Shown in pieces: positions 47,166 through 54,927 of a DNA stretch of 64,000 bases (position 1 is its first letter; every line of letters starts with the position of its first letter). Made by a program: the position numbers and the translations under genes. This DNA is from Acidimicrobiaceae bacterium (GTDB lineage Bacteria; Actinomycetota; Acidimicrobiia; Acidimicrobiales; UBA8190). The notes under the pieces were generated by a model. That model saw only the letters and a list, made by a program, of their open reading frames with translations. It did no database searches and was not told the origin of the DNA. Where the stretch lies: contig PLZB01000081.1 of NCBI GenBank assembly GCA_003151955.1, positions 29,273-93,272 on the forward strand. The letters run 5' to 3'.

Positions 47166-48020
47166 CTGCTCGCTCTCGTGATCATCGACACGGTGGTCGT
47201 CGTCCTGCTCACCGTCCTCGTCGCCGGGCTCCTCCGGAGCCATGCCGACATCCTCCGGGCCCTCCACTCCCTCGGGGCCGGTCTCGGGGACCCCGCCGGG
47301 GACGGATCGTCCTCGGGTCCGGTCCGGCCCGGCCCCGTCCCCATCCAGCTCGGTCCCCCCCTCCCCGGGGAGCGCTCCTCGACCACCGCCCCCGACGTCG
47401 ACGGGGTCTCCCCCACCGGGGACGGGGTGGCCGTGGCCGTCACCGGCCGGCCCGGCCTGACCCTCCTGGCCTTCCTCTCGAGCGGCTGCAGCAGCTGCGC
47501 CGGCTTCTGGGCCGCCCTGGCCGACCCCGCCGGCCACGGCCTCCCCGGCGACGTCCGGACCGTCGCCGTCACGAAGGGCCCCGAGGTCGAGATCCGGGCC
47601 GAGGTGGCCCGACGGGCCGCCCCCGGGCTCACCGTCGTCATGTCCACGGCGGCCTGGGGTGACTACGAGGTCCCCGGCTCCCCCTTCTTCGTCCTCGTCG
47701 ACGGGGCCGCCGGCCGCCGGGTCGGCGAGGGGGTGGCCAACAGCTTCGACCAGGTGGCCGAGCTCGTCCGTCGGGCCCGGCTCGAGACCGACGAGGGCGG
47801 GGCCGTCCCAGCCGGTGGCGGGGGCGGCGGCGGTGAGTCTGGGGGATCGCGGAGCCGGGCCTTCTCGACCGGTCTGGACGGGGCCGAGCGGGAGGCCCGC
47901 AACGACCGGGAGCTGGCCGCGGCCGGGATCCTCCCCGGCGACCCCAGCCTCTACCCCGGCTCCCTCGAGGACGTCTTCCCCCGGCCCGGGCCGGCGGAGG
48001 GAACCGGAAAGGACCGGTAG
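47166..48020 (+). CDS. Membrane-anchored TlpA/MauD-like thioredoxin
   Basis: About 284 residues. An N-terminal membrane anchor (LALVIIDTVVVVLLTVLVAG) is followed by RSHADILRALHSLGAG, a phrase typical of MauD-type disulfide proteins. The outside thioredoxin fold has the redox motif SSGCSSCAGFW (CxxC) and the cis-Pro loop VPGSPFFVLVDG. A Gly/Ser-rich C-terminal tail is extra. MauD is needed in methylamine dehydrogenase maturation, handling disulfides of the light chain. The start is uncertain: CTG 47166 behind GGGAGGTGGAG, or GTG 47178; an open frame reaches TTG 47061. It is the first gene of a five-gene cluster. Confidence 0.75.
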   Translation: MLALVIIDTVVVVLLTVLVAGLLRSHADILRALHSLGAGLGDPAGDGSSSGPVRPGPVPIQLGPPLPGERSSTTAPDVDGVSPTGDGVAVAVTGRPGLTLLAFLSSGCSSCAGFWAALADPAGHGLPGDVRTVAVTKGPEVEIRAEVARRAAPGLTVVMSTAAWGDYEVPGSPFFVLVDGAAGRRVGEGVANSFDQVAELVRRARLETDEGGAVPAGGGGGGGESGGSRSRAFSTGLDGAEREARNDRELAAAGILPGDPSLYPGSLEDVFPRPGPAEGTGKDR

Positions 48021-48023
48021 GCG

Positions 48024-48485
48024 GTGGCGGTCAGGACCATCGGGGCCCATGGGATCGAGGCCGGGCTCCCCTCCGGGTTCGAGGGCCGGATCTTCCGGCG
48101 GGCGACCACGGGCGAGGAGATCACCCGACCGGTGGGCCACTTCGCCACCTTCCCCCTCCCGGCCGAGGTCGGGGACTTCGGGAGCGGAGCCGTCACCCTC
48201 ATGGGCCCCGAGGACGTCTTCCTCGTCCTCTTCGAGTACGGCCCCGAGAGCGTCGGGAGGGCACTCTTCGCCCGGGAGGGGATGCCCCGGGAGCTGACCC
48301 CGGCCGACTTCCGGCCCTACACCCTCCGGAGGGGACTCGGGGGCCAGTCCGGCTCCCAGTGGTTCTTCACCGAGCAGGGCCGGCCCTTCACCCTCTACTG
48401 CGTCCTCGGGAACCACCTCCGCCGGACCACCCTCGTCCCCCGGGTAAACAGCCTCCTGGCCGGCCTCAATGTGACCGCCCCATGA
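48024..48485 (+). CDS. Conserved-looking protein of unknown function in the Mau-like cluster
   Basis: 153 residues, GTG start 3 bases after the thioredoxin gene. No signal peptide or membrane helix. Compact and probably beta-rich (GPEDVFLVLFEYGPESVGRA, QWFFTEQGRPFTLYCVLGNH). No family recognised. Its stop overlaps the MauE-like start (ATGA), so it belongs to the same operon. It could be a cytoplasmic chaperone or enzyme acting on the exported Cys-rich protein (inference). Confidence 0.6.
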   Translation: MAVRTIGAHGIEAGLPSGFEGRIFRRATTGEEITRPVGHFATFPLPAEVGDFGSGAVTLMGPEDVFLVLFEYGPESVGRALFAREGMPRELTPADFRPYTLRRGLGGQSGSQWFFTEQGRPFTLYCVLGNHLRRTTLVPRVNSLLAGLNVTAP

Positions 48486-49012
48486 TCCTCCTGGGGCCCT
48501 ACCTGGTGGCCACCACCCTTCTCGTCGTGGCCGGGGTGGCCAAGGCAGGGCGACCGGGGGACACGGCCCGGGCCCTCCGGCTCCCCCCCGGCCTGGTCCG
48601 GGGCGCCGCCGGGGCCGAGGCCCTCCTCGGGGCGGGGGCCCTCCTCTGGCCCCACCCCCCCCTGGCCGGGGCCGTCGCCCTCTCCTACCTCGGCTTCGCC
48701 GGCTTCGTGGCCCTGGCCCGCCGCCGGGGCGGAGCCCTGGCCAGCTGCGGCTGCTTCGGAACGGTCGACACCCCCCCGACCCGGCTCCATCTCCTGGTCG
48801 ACCTGGCCCTGGCCGGCTCGGCCCTGGCCGTGGCCCTGGCCTCCCGGGGCGGGGCGGGGGGTGGGGGCCGGTCCCTGATGGGCCTCCTCGGTCGGGAGCC
48901 CTGGGCCGGGGTCCCCCTGGTGGCCTCGAGCCTCCTCGCCGCCGGCCTCGTCTACCTGGCCCTCGGGGCCCTGGCCCGGCTCGGGGCCGTCCGAGGGGAG
49001 CTGGCCCGGTGA
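48482..49012 (+). CDS. MauE-like membrane protein
   Basis: 176 residues, four to five membrane helices (LLGPYLVATTLLVVAGVAKA at the start). The loop LASCGCFG between helices is the cysteine motif of the MauE/DoxX-like family, membrane proteins needed with MauD for methylamine dehydrogenase light-chain maturation. Starts with ATG 48482 in an ATGA overlap; ends in a GTGA overlap with the next gene. It probably relays redox equivalents to the TlpA-like partner. Confidence 0.78.
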   Translation: MILLGPYLVATTLLVVAGVAKAGRPGDTARALRLPPGLVRGAAGAEALLGAGALLWPHPPLAGAVALSYLGFAGFVALARRRGGALASCGCFGTVDTPPTRLHLLVDLALAGSALAVALASRGGAGGGGRSLMGLLGREPWAGVPLVASSLLAAGLVYLALGALARLGAVRGELAR

Positions 49013-50502
49013 GCACCCGGCTGGTTGAGCGGGCCTCCCAGTTCCTGGAATCCCGGGTGTCCCGGCGGAGCGTCCTGGTCCGGTCGGCCTACGCCGGGTC
49101 GGCCCTGACGGTGGCCGGCCTCGACTTCGTGGTGAAGCCGGGGACCGCCTACGGGGCCATCTGCTCCTGCGCCGGGACCTCCTGTGGGTGCGGGACGACC
49201 TGCTGCGAGGGGTTCACCGAGTTCTGCTGCACCGTCAACGGGGGCTACAACTACTGCCCCACCGGGACCGTCATGGGCGGCTGGTGGAAGGCGGAGGGAT
49301 CGGCCTACTGCCAGGGCTCCCGGTACTACATGGACTGCAACGCCAGCTGCTCCTGCACGACGGGCTGCGGGAACGGCTGGCAGTTCTGCGAGCCGGGCTG
49401 CGACGGGCTCCACTGCGGCTGCGGCCAGGGGAGCTGCGACAACTTCGTGGTGGGCTGCTTCCAATTCCGCTACGGCCAGTGCAACCAGGACGTCGGCTGC
49501 ATGGGCCGGATCCACTGCCGGGTGGTGGCCTGCATCCCCCCCTGGGAGATCGACCCGAGCTGCACCACGACCAACGCCGAGGATGATGCGACCGCCAACA
49601 TGAACGCACCCTGCAACACCGCCGTCCCGAGCCCTCCCCCGCCTCCCCCGCCGCCGCCCCCGCCGCCCCCGCCCTGCTTCTCCCCGGCCACCCGCTGCGA
49701 GGTGGTGGCCATCGGCCCGAGCGCCGACGGGAAGGGCTACCTGGTCCTGACGGCATTCGGGAAGCTCTTCGGGTTCGGGGACGGAGCCGACCTCGGGGAT
49801 GCCTCGACGGAGACCCTGGCCCAGCCCATGGTGGGGATGGCCGCCGGTTCCCCCTCCGGAGGAGTGTCGGGGTACTGGCTGGTGGCTGCCGACGGAGGGA
49901 TCTTCGCCTACGGGGGGGCCGGCTTCCACGGCTCGATGGGAGGCCACCACCTGGCCCAGCCCGTCGTCGGGATGGCCGCCACCCCCACCGGAGCGGGCTA
50001 CTGGCTCGTCGCCGCCGACGGGGGGATCTTCGCCTTCGGCGACGCCCCCTTCCTGGGCTCGATGGGGGGCCACTACCTGGCCCAGCCCGTCGTCGGGATG
50101 GCCACGTGCACCCTCACCGGAGGTGGGTTGGGGTACTGGCTCGTCGCCTCCGACGGGGGGATCTTCGCCTTCGGGGACGCCGGCTTCCACGGCTCGATGG
50201 GAGGCCACCACCTGGCCCAGCCCGTCGTCGGGATAGCCCCCACCGCCACCGGGGAGGGCTACTGGCTCGTCGCCTCCGACGGGGGGATCTTCGCCTTCGG
50301 CGACGCCGGCTTCCTCGGCTCGATGGGGGGGGAGACCCTGGCCAAGCCGATGGTCGCCATCGGGGCCGGACCACCCCCTCCCCCACCGCCGCCGGCTCCC
50401 CCGGCCCAGCAGCCGACCACCTCCCCCCAGGGCTACTGGACGGTGGCCGCCGACGGAGGGGTCTTCGCCTTCGGAGTCCCCTTCTACGGGTCCCCGGCAT
50501 GA
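49009..50502 (+). CDS. Exported Cys-rich (MauA-like) protein fused to GYWLVASDGG repeats
   Basis: 497 residues. A twin-arginine-like signal (SRRSVLVRSAYAGSALTVAG, about 18-37) comes first. A ~150-residue domain with about 26 cysteines follows (residues 52-203). It resembles the methylamine dehydrogenase light chain: CPTGTVMGGWWKAEGSAYC against the CPPGT...W...SC region, RYYMDCNASCSC, and a C-terminal PPWEIDPSC...NAEDDA against IIWCFGAEDDA. Two Trp candidates for a TTQ-type cofactor are thus present. A 14-proline linker leads to four full and two partial GYWLVAADGGIFAFGDA repeats. No heavy subunit gene is nearby, so it need not be an amine dehydrogenase. The start is GTG 49009, overlapping the MauE-like stop. 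Confidence 0.7.
   Translation: MSTRLVERASQFLESRVSRRSVLVRSAYAGSALTVAGLDFVVKPGTAYGAICSCAGTSCGCGTTCCEGFTEFCCTVNGGYNYCPTGTVMGGWWKAEGSAYCQGSRYYMDCNASCSCTTGCGNGWQFCEPGCDGLHCGCGQGSCDNFVVGCFQFRYGQCNQDVGCMGRIHCRVVACIPPWEIDPSCTTTNAEDDATANMNAPCNTAVPSPPPPPPPPPPPPPPCFSPATRCEVVAIGPSADGKGYLVLTAFGKLFGFGDGADLGDASTETLAQPMVGMAAGSPSGGVSGYWLVAADGGIFAYGGAGFHGSMGGHHLAQPVVGMAATPTGAGYWLVAADGGIFAFGDAPFLGSMGGHYLAQPVVGMATCTLTGGGLGYWLVASDGGIFAFGDAGFHGSMGGHHLAQPVVGIAPTATGEGYWLVASDGGIFAFGDAGFLGSMGGETLAKPMVAIGAGPPPPPPPPAPPAQQPTTSPQGYWTVAADGGVFAFGVPFYGSPA
49868..50502 (+). repeat. GYWLVASDGG tandem repeats of the Cys-rich protein
   Basis: Four full units of about 42 codons and two degenerate ones, related to the repeats at 41950-42590. 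The DNA of units 1 and 3 is nearly identical around GGCTTCCACGGCTCGATGG. Confidence 0.7.
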
Positions 50503-51353
50503 CCGCCCTCCTCGTCGGCCTGGCCCTTCTCGTCGCCGTCGGGGCCGCGGTCCGGTCGACCTGGTCCCCCTGCGGGCTCTCCATGCTCTCGACGATCACC
50601 CCTCTGGGGGAACGGGGCCGGGGCCGGCGGTTCGGGGTGACGGCGGCCTGGTACGTGGCCGGGGGGATCCTCGGGGGCATCACCCTGGGAGCCGTGGCGG
50701 CCGGGCTGGCCGAAGCCGTCCGGGTGCTGGAGGTCCCGGGGGGAGTCCGGATCGGGGTGGCCGTCGGGGCGGCCCTGGTGGCAGCGGCCTCGGACGGCCG
50801 GCTGGGGGGGTTCTCCCTCCCCATCCACCGGCGGCAGGTCAACGAGCTCTGGCTGGACCGGTTCCGGTCCTGGGTCTACGGCCTCGGGTTCGGCTGGCAG
50901 ATCGGCACGGGCTACGTCACCTACATCATGACGGCCGCCCTCTCCCTGGCCGTCGTCCTGGCCGCCCTGACCGGGAGCCCCCCGGCCGCCCTGGCCGTGG
51001 GGACCGTCTTCGGGCTGGTCCGGGGCCTGGCCGTCCTCCTGGGTCGGGGGATCGTCAGCCCGGCCGCCCTCACGTCCTTCCACCGGGGGTTCGCCGCCGC
51101 CGGAGAGCCGGTCCGCCGGGCCCTGGTCGGGGTGGAGCTGGCCGTGGCGGTGACCGCTCCGCTGGTCGGGTCGCTCACGGGGATCATCCCCGGGCCGGTC
51201 GGTCCGGTCCTGGCCGGGGGAGCCCTCCTGGCCGGGGGTGGCGCCCTTCTGGGGACGGCCCTGGGGGGCCGCCGGCGGGGGGTCGGTGTGATAGGCACAG
51301 GCGGTGCCCCGATTCGAACCCTTCCCCGGACTCCGGTACGACCCCCGCTTTGA
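50499..51353 (+). CDS. CcdA/DsbD-like membrane protein
   Basis: 284 residues with about six to seven membrane helices. After the first helix it has STWSPCGLSMLSTITPLGER, the Pro-Cys-Gly type motif found in CcdA/DsbD/TauE-like transporters that carry reducing power across the membrane. A partner cysteine is not obvious, since the usual second Cys helix reads GTVFGLVRGLAVLLGRG. ATG 50499 overlaps the stop of the Cys-rich gene (ATGA). It likely supplies or balances thiols for the TlpA/MauE pair. Its last 50 bases overlap the next gene, so the true C-terminus may be short of function. Confidence 0.65.
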   Translation: MTALLVGLALLVAVGAAVRSTWSPCGLSMLSTITPLGERGRGRRFGVTAAWYVAGGILGGITLGAVAAGLAEAVRVLEVPGGVRIGVAVGAALVAAASDGRLGGFSLPIHRRQVNELWLDRFRSWVYGLGFGWQIGTGYVTYIMTAALSLAVVLAALTGSPPAALAVGTVFGLVRGLAVLLGRGIVSPAALTSFHRGFAAAGEPVRRALVGVELAVAVTAPLVGSLTGIIPGPVGPVLAGGALLAGGGALLGTALGGRRRGVGVIGTGGAPIRTLPRTPVRPPL

Positions 51354-52491
51354 GCTCGACCGGCTGATCGCCCCCCCCTACGACATCGTGGGGCCGGAGC
51401 TCCGGGACGTCCTGGCCCGGCGGCACCGGGCCAACGCCATCCACATCGAGTGTCCCCTCGACGACCGGAACCTGAGCCTGGACCGCTACGCCAACGCGGC
51501 CCAGCTCCTGGCGGCCTGGCGGGCCGAGGACGTCCTGGCCGCCGACCGCCGGCCCGCCTTCTACGCCTACCGGATGACGACCCCGGAGGGGACGGTCACG
51601 ACCGGGGTCATCGGGGCCCTGGGCTGCGAGCCCCCGGGAGGGGAGATCCTCCCCCACGAGGAGACGATCCCGAAGGACACCACCGACCGGCTCGACCTCC
51701 TCCGGGCCTGCCGGGCCAACCTCTCCCCCATCTGGGGCCTCTCCCTCACGGCCGGCCTGGCCGGGGCCATCGCCCCCGAGGGGGATCCCGATGGGGAGGC
51801 CACCGACGACGAGGGGGTCCTCCACCAGGTCTGGGTCCTCGACCATCCGGCCACCGTCGAGGCCATCTCGACCGCGGTTGGGAGCTCCCCGGTCGTCATC
51901 GCCGACGGCCATCACCGCTACCAGACGGCCTGCACCTACCAGGCCGAACGGCTCGCCGCCGGGGACGGCCCCGGGGACCAGGACCTGGTCATGGCCCTCG
52001 TCGTCGAGCTGGCCCCGGACCAGCTCCAGGTCGGACCCATCCACCGGACCATCTCCGGCCTCGACCCCGGGGTCGACCTCCTCGAGATCCTGGGCCGGTT
52101 CTTCGAGACGATCAACGCCGGCCCGGCCGAGGAGAAGGTGGTCGCGGCGGTGGCCGAGTCCCAGGCCCTGGCCCTGGTCACCTCGGAGGGGGTCTGGCTG
52201 CTCACCCCCCGGCCCGAGACCTACGAGGCGGCCACCTCCGAGCTCGACTCCAGCCTGGTGGCACTGGCCGTGGCCGCCCTCCCCGGGGCCACCTCCCTCC
52301 ACCACCACGCCTGGCGGGAGGCCGTCGACGCCGTCCTGTCCGGTGCGGCCCAGGCCGCCCTCCTCCTCCGGCCCGTCACCGTCGACCAGATCTCGGAGTG
52401 GGCCGAGGCCCGCCGCCGGATGCCCCCCAAGTCGACCTATTTCCACCCCAAGCCGCGGACGGGGATGGTCTACCGGGTCCTGGGGGACTAG
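51304..52491 (+). CDS. DUF1015 family protein
   Basis: 395 residues. The DUF1015 signatures are present: ELDRLIAPPYDIVGPELRDV at the N-terminus, NAIHIECPLDD, HEETIPKDTTDRLDLL and VVIADGHHRYQTACTY. The family is widespread but its biochemical role is not firmly known to me. GTG 51304 gives the complete N-terminus (RFEPFPGLRYDP) and means a 50-base overlap with the CcdA-like gene. No membrane segment. It is probably not part of the cysteine cluster in function. Confidence 0.85.
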   Translation: MPRFEPFPGLRYDPRFELDRLIAPPYDIVGPELRDVLARRHRANAIHIECPLDDRNLSLDRYANAAQLLAAWRAEDVLAADRRPAFYAYRMTTPEGTVTTGVIGALGCEPPGGEILPHEETIPKDTTDRLDLLRACRANLSPIWGLSLTAGLAGAIAPEGDPDGEATDDEGVLHQVWVLDHPATVEAISTAVGSSPVVIADGHHRYQTACTYQAERLAAGDGPGDQDLVMALVVELAPDQLQVGPIHRTISGLDPGVDLLEILGRFFETINAGPAEEKVVAAVAESQALALVTSEGVWLLTPRPETYEAATSELDSSLVALAVAALPGATSLHHHAWREAVDAVLSGAAQAALLLRPVTVDQISEWAEARRRMPPKSTYFHPKPRTGMVYRVLGD

Positions 52492-52970
52492 CGCGGCTTC
52501 CCGGCCAGGAAGGTCTCGACGGCCTTGGCCACCCGGCGCTCCCGGGTCTCGACCGTCTTGGCCCCGGTGACCTGGTCGACGTGGTAGCGCTTCAGGCTGT
52601 TGGAGAGGCCCTCGAAGAAGGCAGCGGCGGCCGGGGCCGCGCCGAGGGCGGCGGCGAGGTCACCTGGCATCTCGACGGTCCGGGGCGAGGCGTCGACGGT
52701 GAGGTCGACCTCGATGGCATCACCGGCCCCGAGCCCGGTGGCCTTCCGGATGGCCGCGCTCACCCCGATGAGGTGCTCACCGGCCATGACTCCCACCGTT
52801 GACCGGAAGGCGTAGCCGTTCAGGACGACCTGGACCGGGGGCCGCTTCCCGGCCCCGAGCCGTTCGATCACCTCGGGGGGGACGACGATCCCGGTGTTGT
52901 TCCCGTGGGCGGCGAGGACGCCTTCGAAGGTGGCGGAGGGACCGGGCTGGTCCGGGGGCGTGGAGGCCAT
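52488..52970 (-). CDS. YdeI/DUF1905-type protein
   Basis: 160 residues. The N-terminal DUF1905 barrel (FEGVLAAHGNNTGIVVPPEV, VQVVLNGYAFRSTVGVMAGE) is followed by the YdeI/OmpD-associated helical tail (FEGLSNSLKRYHVDQVTGAK, ERRVAKAVETF). Members are small cytosolic proteins of unclear role. ATG 52970 lies 6 bases after the VOC gene stop; its own stop overlaps the DUF1015 stop on the other strand. Confidence 0.8.
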   Translation of the reverse strand: MASTPPDQPGPSATFEGVLAAHGNNTGIVVPPEVIERLGAGKRPPVQVVLNGYAFRSTVGVMAGEHLIGVSAAIRKATGLGAGDAIEVDLTVDASPRTVEMPGDLAAALGAAPAAAAFFEGLSNSLKRYHVDQVTGAKTVETRERRVAKAVETFLAGKPR

Positions 52971-52976
52971 GGTCGG

Positions 52977-53396
52977 TCAGGCTTCCGGGTCGGAGAGCTG
53001 GCCGATCCGGATGGCGTTCCCGGAGGGGTCCCGGATGCCGAAGTCGATGCCGTAGGGCCGGGTTGCCGGTTCGTCGGTGATGTCGACGCCCCGGTCCCGG
53101 AGGGTGGCGTAGGTGGCCTGGACGTCGGCGGTGGTGATGCAGAGCCAGCCCCCCATGGCCCCCTTGGCCACGAGCTCCCGGACCTGACCGGCGGTGGCCT
53201 CGTCCATCGAGGGGGGCCCGGGCTTCTCCAGGAGGATCTCCCGGCCGGGATCCCCGGGCACGCAGACGGTGAGCCAGCGCATGAACCCGAGGTCGAGGTC
53301 GGCGGAGAGTTCGAGGCCGAGGGTGCCGACGTAGAAGTCGAGGGCCTCGTCCTGGTCGAGGACGAAGAGCTGGGATCGGGTGATGGCCTGGTACAT
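52977..53396 (-). CDS. VOC family (glyoxalase-like) protein
   Basis: 139 residues with paired beta-alpha-beta-beta-beta units: LFVLDQDEALDFYVGTLGLE and WLCITTADVQATYATLRDRG ending GIRDPSGNAIRIGQL. It could be a metal-dependent lyase, dioxygenase or binding protein. ATG 53396 starts the fold exactly; TTG 53426 would overlap the AraC gene (TTGA) and is the alternative. The gene lies in a run AraC regulator - VOC - YdeI on the minus strand. Confidence 0.85.
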   Translation of the reverse strand: MYQAITRSQLFVLDQDEALDFYVGTLGLELSADLDLGFMRWLTVCVPGDPGREILLEKPGPPSMDEATAGQVRELVAKGAMGGWLCITTADVQATYATLRDRGVDITDEPATRPYGIDFGIRDPSGNAIRIGQLSDPEA

Positions 53397-53422
53397 GGGG
53401 GAGACGGTACACAGGCCGGGGG

Positions 53423-53827
53423 TCAATCTGCTTCTCCGAAACTGCTCGGCCGGGTCCAGGCTTTCACGAAGCAGGAGGGCACCGGGGCCAGGGGACCCCG
53501 GCGGCGGAACTCGGAGGGGGACTCCCCGACGATGTCCCGGAAGGTCCGGCTGAAGGTCCCGAGACCGGAGAAGCCGCTCTCCATGCAGACGTCGGTCACC
53601 GACATCGGGCTCGTCCGGAGGAGGTACATGGCCCGCTCGATCCGACGACGTTGGAGGTAGCGGTGGGGGGTCTCCCCGAAGGTGGCCTTGAAAGTCCGGA
53701 TGAAGTTGGCCTCGGAGACACAGGCCAGGGCGGCCAGGGTGGGGACCCGGAGGGGGAGGGCGAAGTCCCGGTCCATGGCGTCCCGGGCCCGGAGCATCCG
53801 CCGATGGGTGGCCTCCGGCCCGTCCAC
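53423..53827 (-). CDS. Short AraC-family transcriptional regulator
   Basis: 134 residues, essentially only the two helix-turn-helix DNA-binding domain: LAALACVSEANFIRTFKATF, GETPHRYLQRRRIERAMYLL and DVCMESGFSGLGTFSRTFRD. There is no effector-binding domain, so it resembles SoxS/MarA-size members. The start is GTG 53827; the open frame to 53968 is antisense-like and low complexity. It probably controls the VOC and YdeI genes that follow on the same strand. Confidence 0.85.
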   Translation of the reverse strand: MDGPEATHRRMLRARDAMDRDFALPLRVPTLAALACVSEANFIRTFKATFGETPHRYLQRRRIERAMYLLRTSPMSVTDVCMESGFSGLGTFSRTFRDIVGESPSEFRRRGPLAPVPSCFVKAWTRPSSFGEAD

Positions 53828-53831
53828 CCCC

Positions 53832-54578
53832 CTACCCCCCGGGAACGGCCCAGGTGAAGGGGTGGCCGAGGAACTGGGTGTAGCGGACCCCGACGGGGCG
53901 GGCTCCGGGGGCGACCTCGAAGGTGAGGGTGCCCCGGACACAACCCCCCGGGGGGACCGAGGCCACATGGGAGAGGGGCGGGTCCTGGGCGTCGACCAGG
54001 GAGACGCCGCCGGTGGTGCCGTCGGCGAAGGCCAGCTGGAACTGGAGGACCTGGACGCCGGGGCCGGAGGCGACGCCGTCGGGGCCGGCGCAGGCCTCGA
54101 CGTCGGCCACGGCGAAGACCTTCCCGGGATCGGGTGAGACCACCCCGAGCAGGCCGGAGGCGGTGGCGGGGGTCGGGTCGGCGAAGCTCTCGACGGTGAC
54201 CGAGGCGGCCCCTCCCCCCGGGGCCCCCAGGCTGGGTCCCCCGTCGGCGGGGAGCTCGGCGCTCTGGCCCAGGGTGAGGCTGACGGGGTCGGTGGCGGAG
54301 TTGAGCTGGGTGGTGGCGTTGTGGACGGACAGGAGGACGACGGCCAGGGCCGTGCCCAGGAGTCCGAGGATCCCGAGGGTCAGCCCGGCGGTGGCGAGCC
54401 CCCGGCCCCGGAGCCGGCCCGACGAGGCGCTGATCCTGGAGACGGCGAGGACACCGAGGACCACGGCGGCGAGGGAGCCGAGACCCCCGAGCCAGGCCAG
54501 GGCGCAGACGAGGGCGGCGACGGCCTGGCCGGAGAGGGGGGCCCTCGCCGGCGGGCCGGCAGCCGGCAGATCGCTCAC
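53832..54578 (-). CDS. DUF4190/DUF4352-type membrane protein
   Basis: 248 residues. Two membrane helices of a DUF4190 unit (QAVAALVCALAWLGGLGSLA; RGLATAGLTLGILGLLGTAL) precede a ~150-residue outside beta domain like DUF4352, with a cysteine pair (VEACAGPDG, PPGGCVRGTL). The outside part may bind a ligand or be part of a secretion/stress complex; function unknown. The start is GTG 54578 behind GGAGGGGG. Its stop is 4 bases before the AraC start. Confidence 0.75.
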   Translation of the reverse strand: MSDLPAAGPPARAPLSGQAVAALVCALAWLGGLGSLAAVVLGVLAVSRISASSGRLRGRGLATAGLTLGILGLLGTALAVVLLSVHNATTQLNSATDPVSLTLGQSAELPADGGPSLGAPGGGAASVTVESFADPTPATASGLLGVVSPDPGKVFAVADVEACAGPDGVASGPGVQVLQFQLAFADGTTGGVSLVDAQDPPLSHVASVPPGGCVRGTLTFEVAPGARPVGVRYTQFLGHPFTWAVPGG

Positions 54579-54672
54579 GAGCCCCCTCCCGGTTGTCCCG
54601 GTCCGGACCGAGTCTCTACCACGGTGGCCCCGTTCCCGCCCCCGGCGACCCGGTTCCCTCCGGGGGGGATAA

Positions 54673-54708
54673 CTCGGCGGGCCGCCCCCCCGAGCACGGC
54701 CCGCCGAG
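54673..54708 (-). terminator. Strong hairpin downstream of korB
   Basis: CTCGGCGGGCC (54673-54683) and GGCCCGCCGAG (54698-54708) form a perfect 11-bp stem. On the minus strand TTATCCC follows the stem. It lies after the kor operon and before the next gene. Confidence 0.5.
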
Positions 54709-54709
54709 C

Positions 54710-54784
54710 CGGAACAGGGCCTCGCGGCGAGTCCCCATACCGCAGCGCTGGGCTGCAGCCTCGAACCGCGTAGACCCTGTTCCG
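54710..54784. other. 75-base highly structured palindromic element
   Basis: Nested complementary arms fold the whole segment into one long hairpin. 54710-54719 pairs with 54775-54784 (10 bp), then CT-CGCGG 54721-54727 with CCGCG-TAG 54766-54773, CGAG 54728-54731 with 54760-54763, and GCAGC 54742-54746 with 54752-54756. It is not a tRNA (no acceptor or T-arm pattern). Possibilities are a terminator, a small RNA or a MITE-like remnant. The remaining bases from 54579 to 54927 show no gene. Confidence 0.4.
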
Positions 54785-54927
54785 TCGCCCCCCGAAGCCA
54801 TCGACCTGGTGACCCCTATGCACACCGGGACGTTGGCCCAATAGATGTATCGGCGGAAAATTGCCGGGATTGAGTGATTCGCACACCGTGGCCGTTCCGA
54901 CCACTGCACGCGGCCATCAGGTAACGG

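Noticed and set aside
54710..54784. Possible tRNA (GGTTCGAG appears on the minus strand)
   Set aside because: The bases around it do not form a T-arm or a 7-bp acceptor stem; the pairing found is a single long hairpin.
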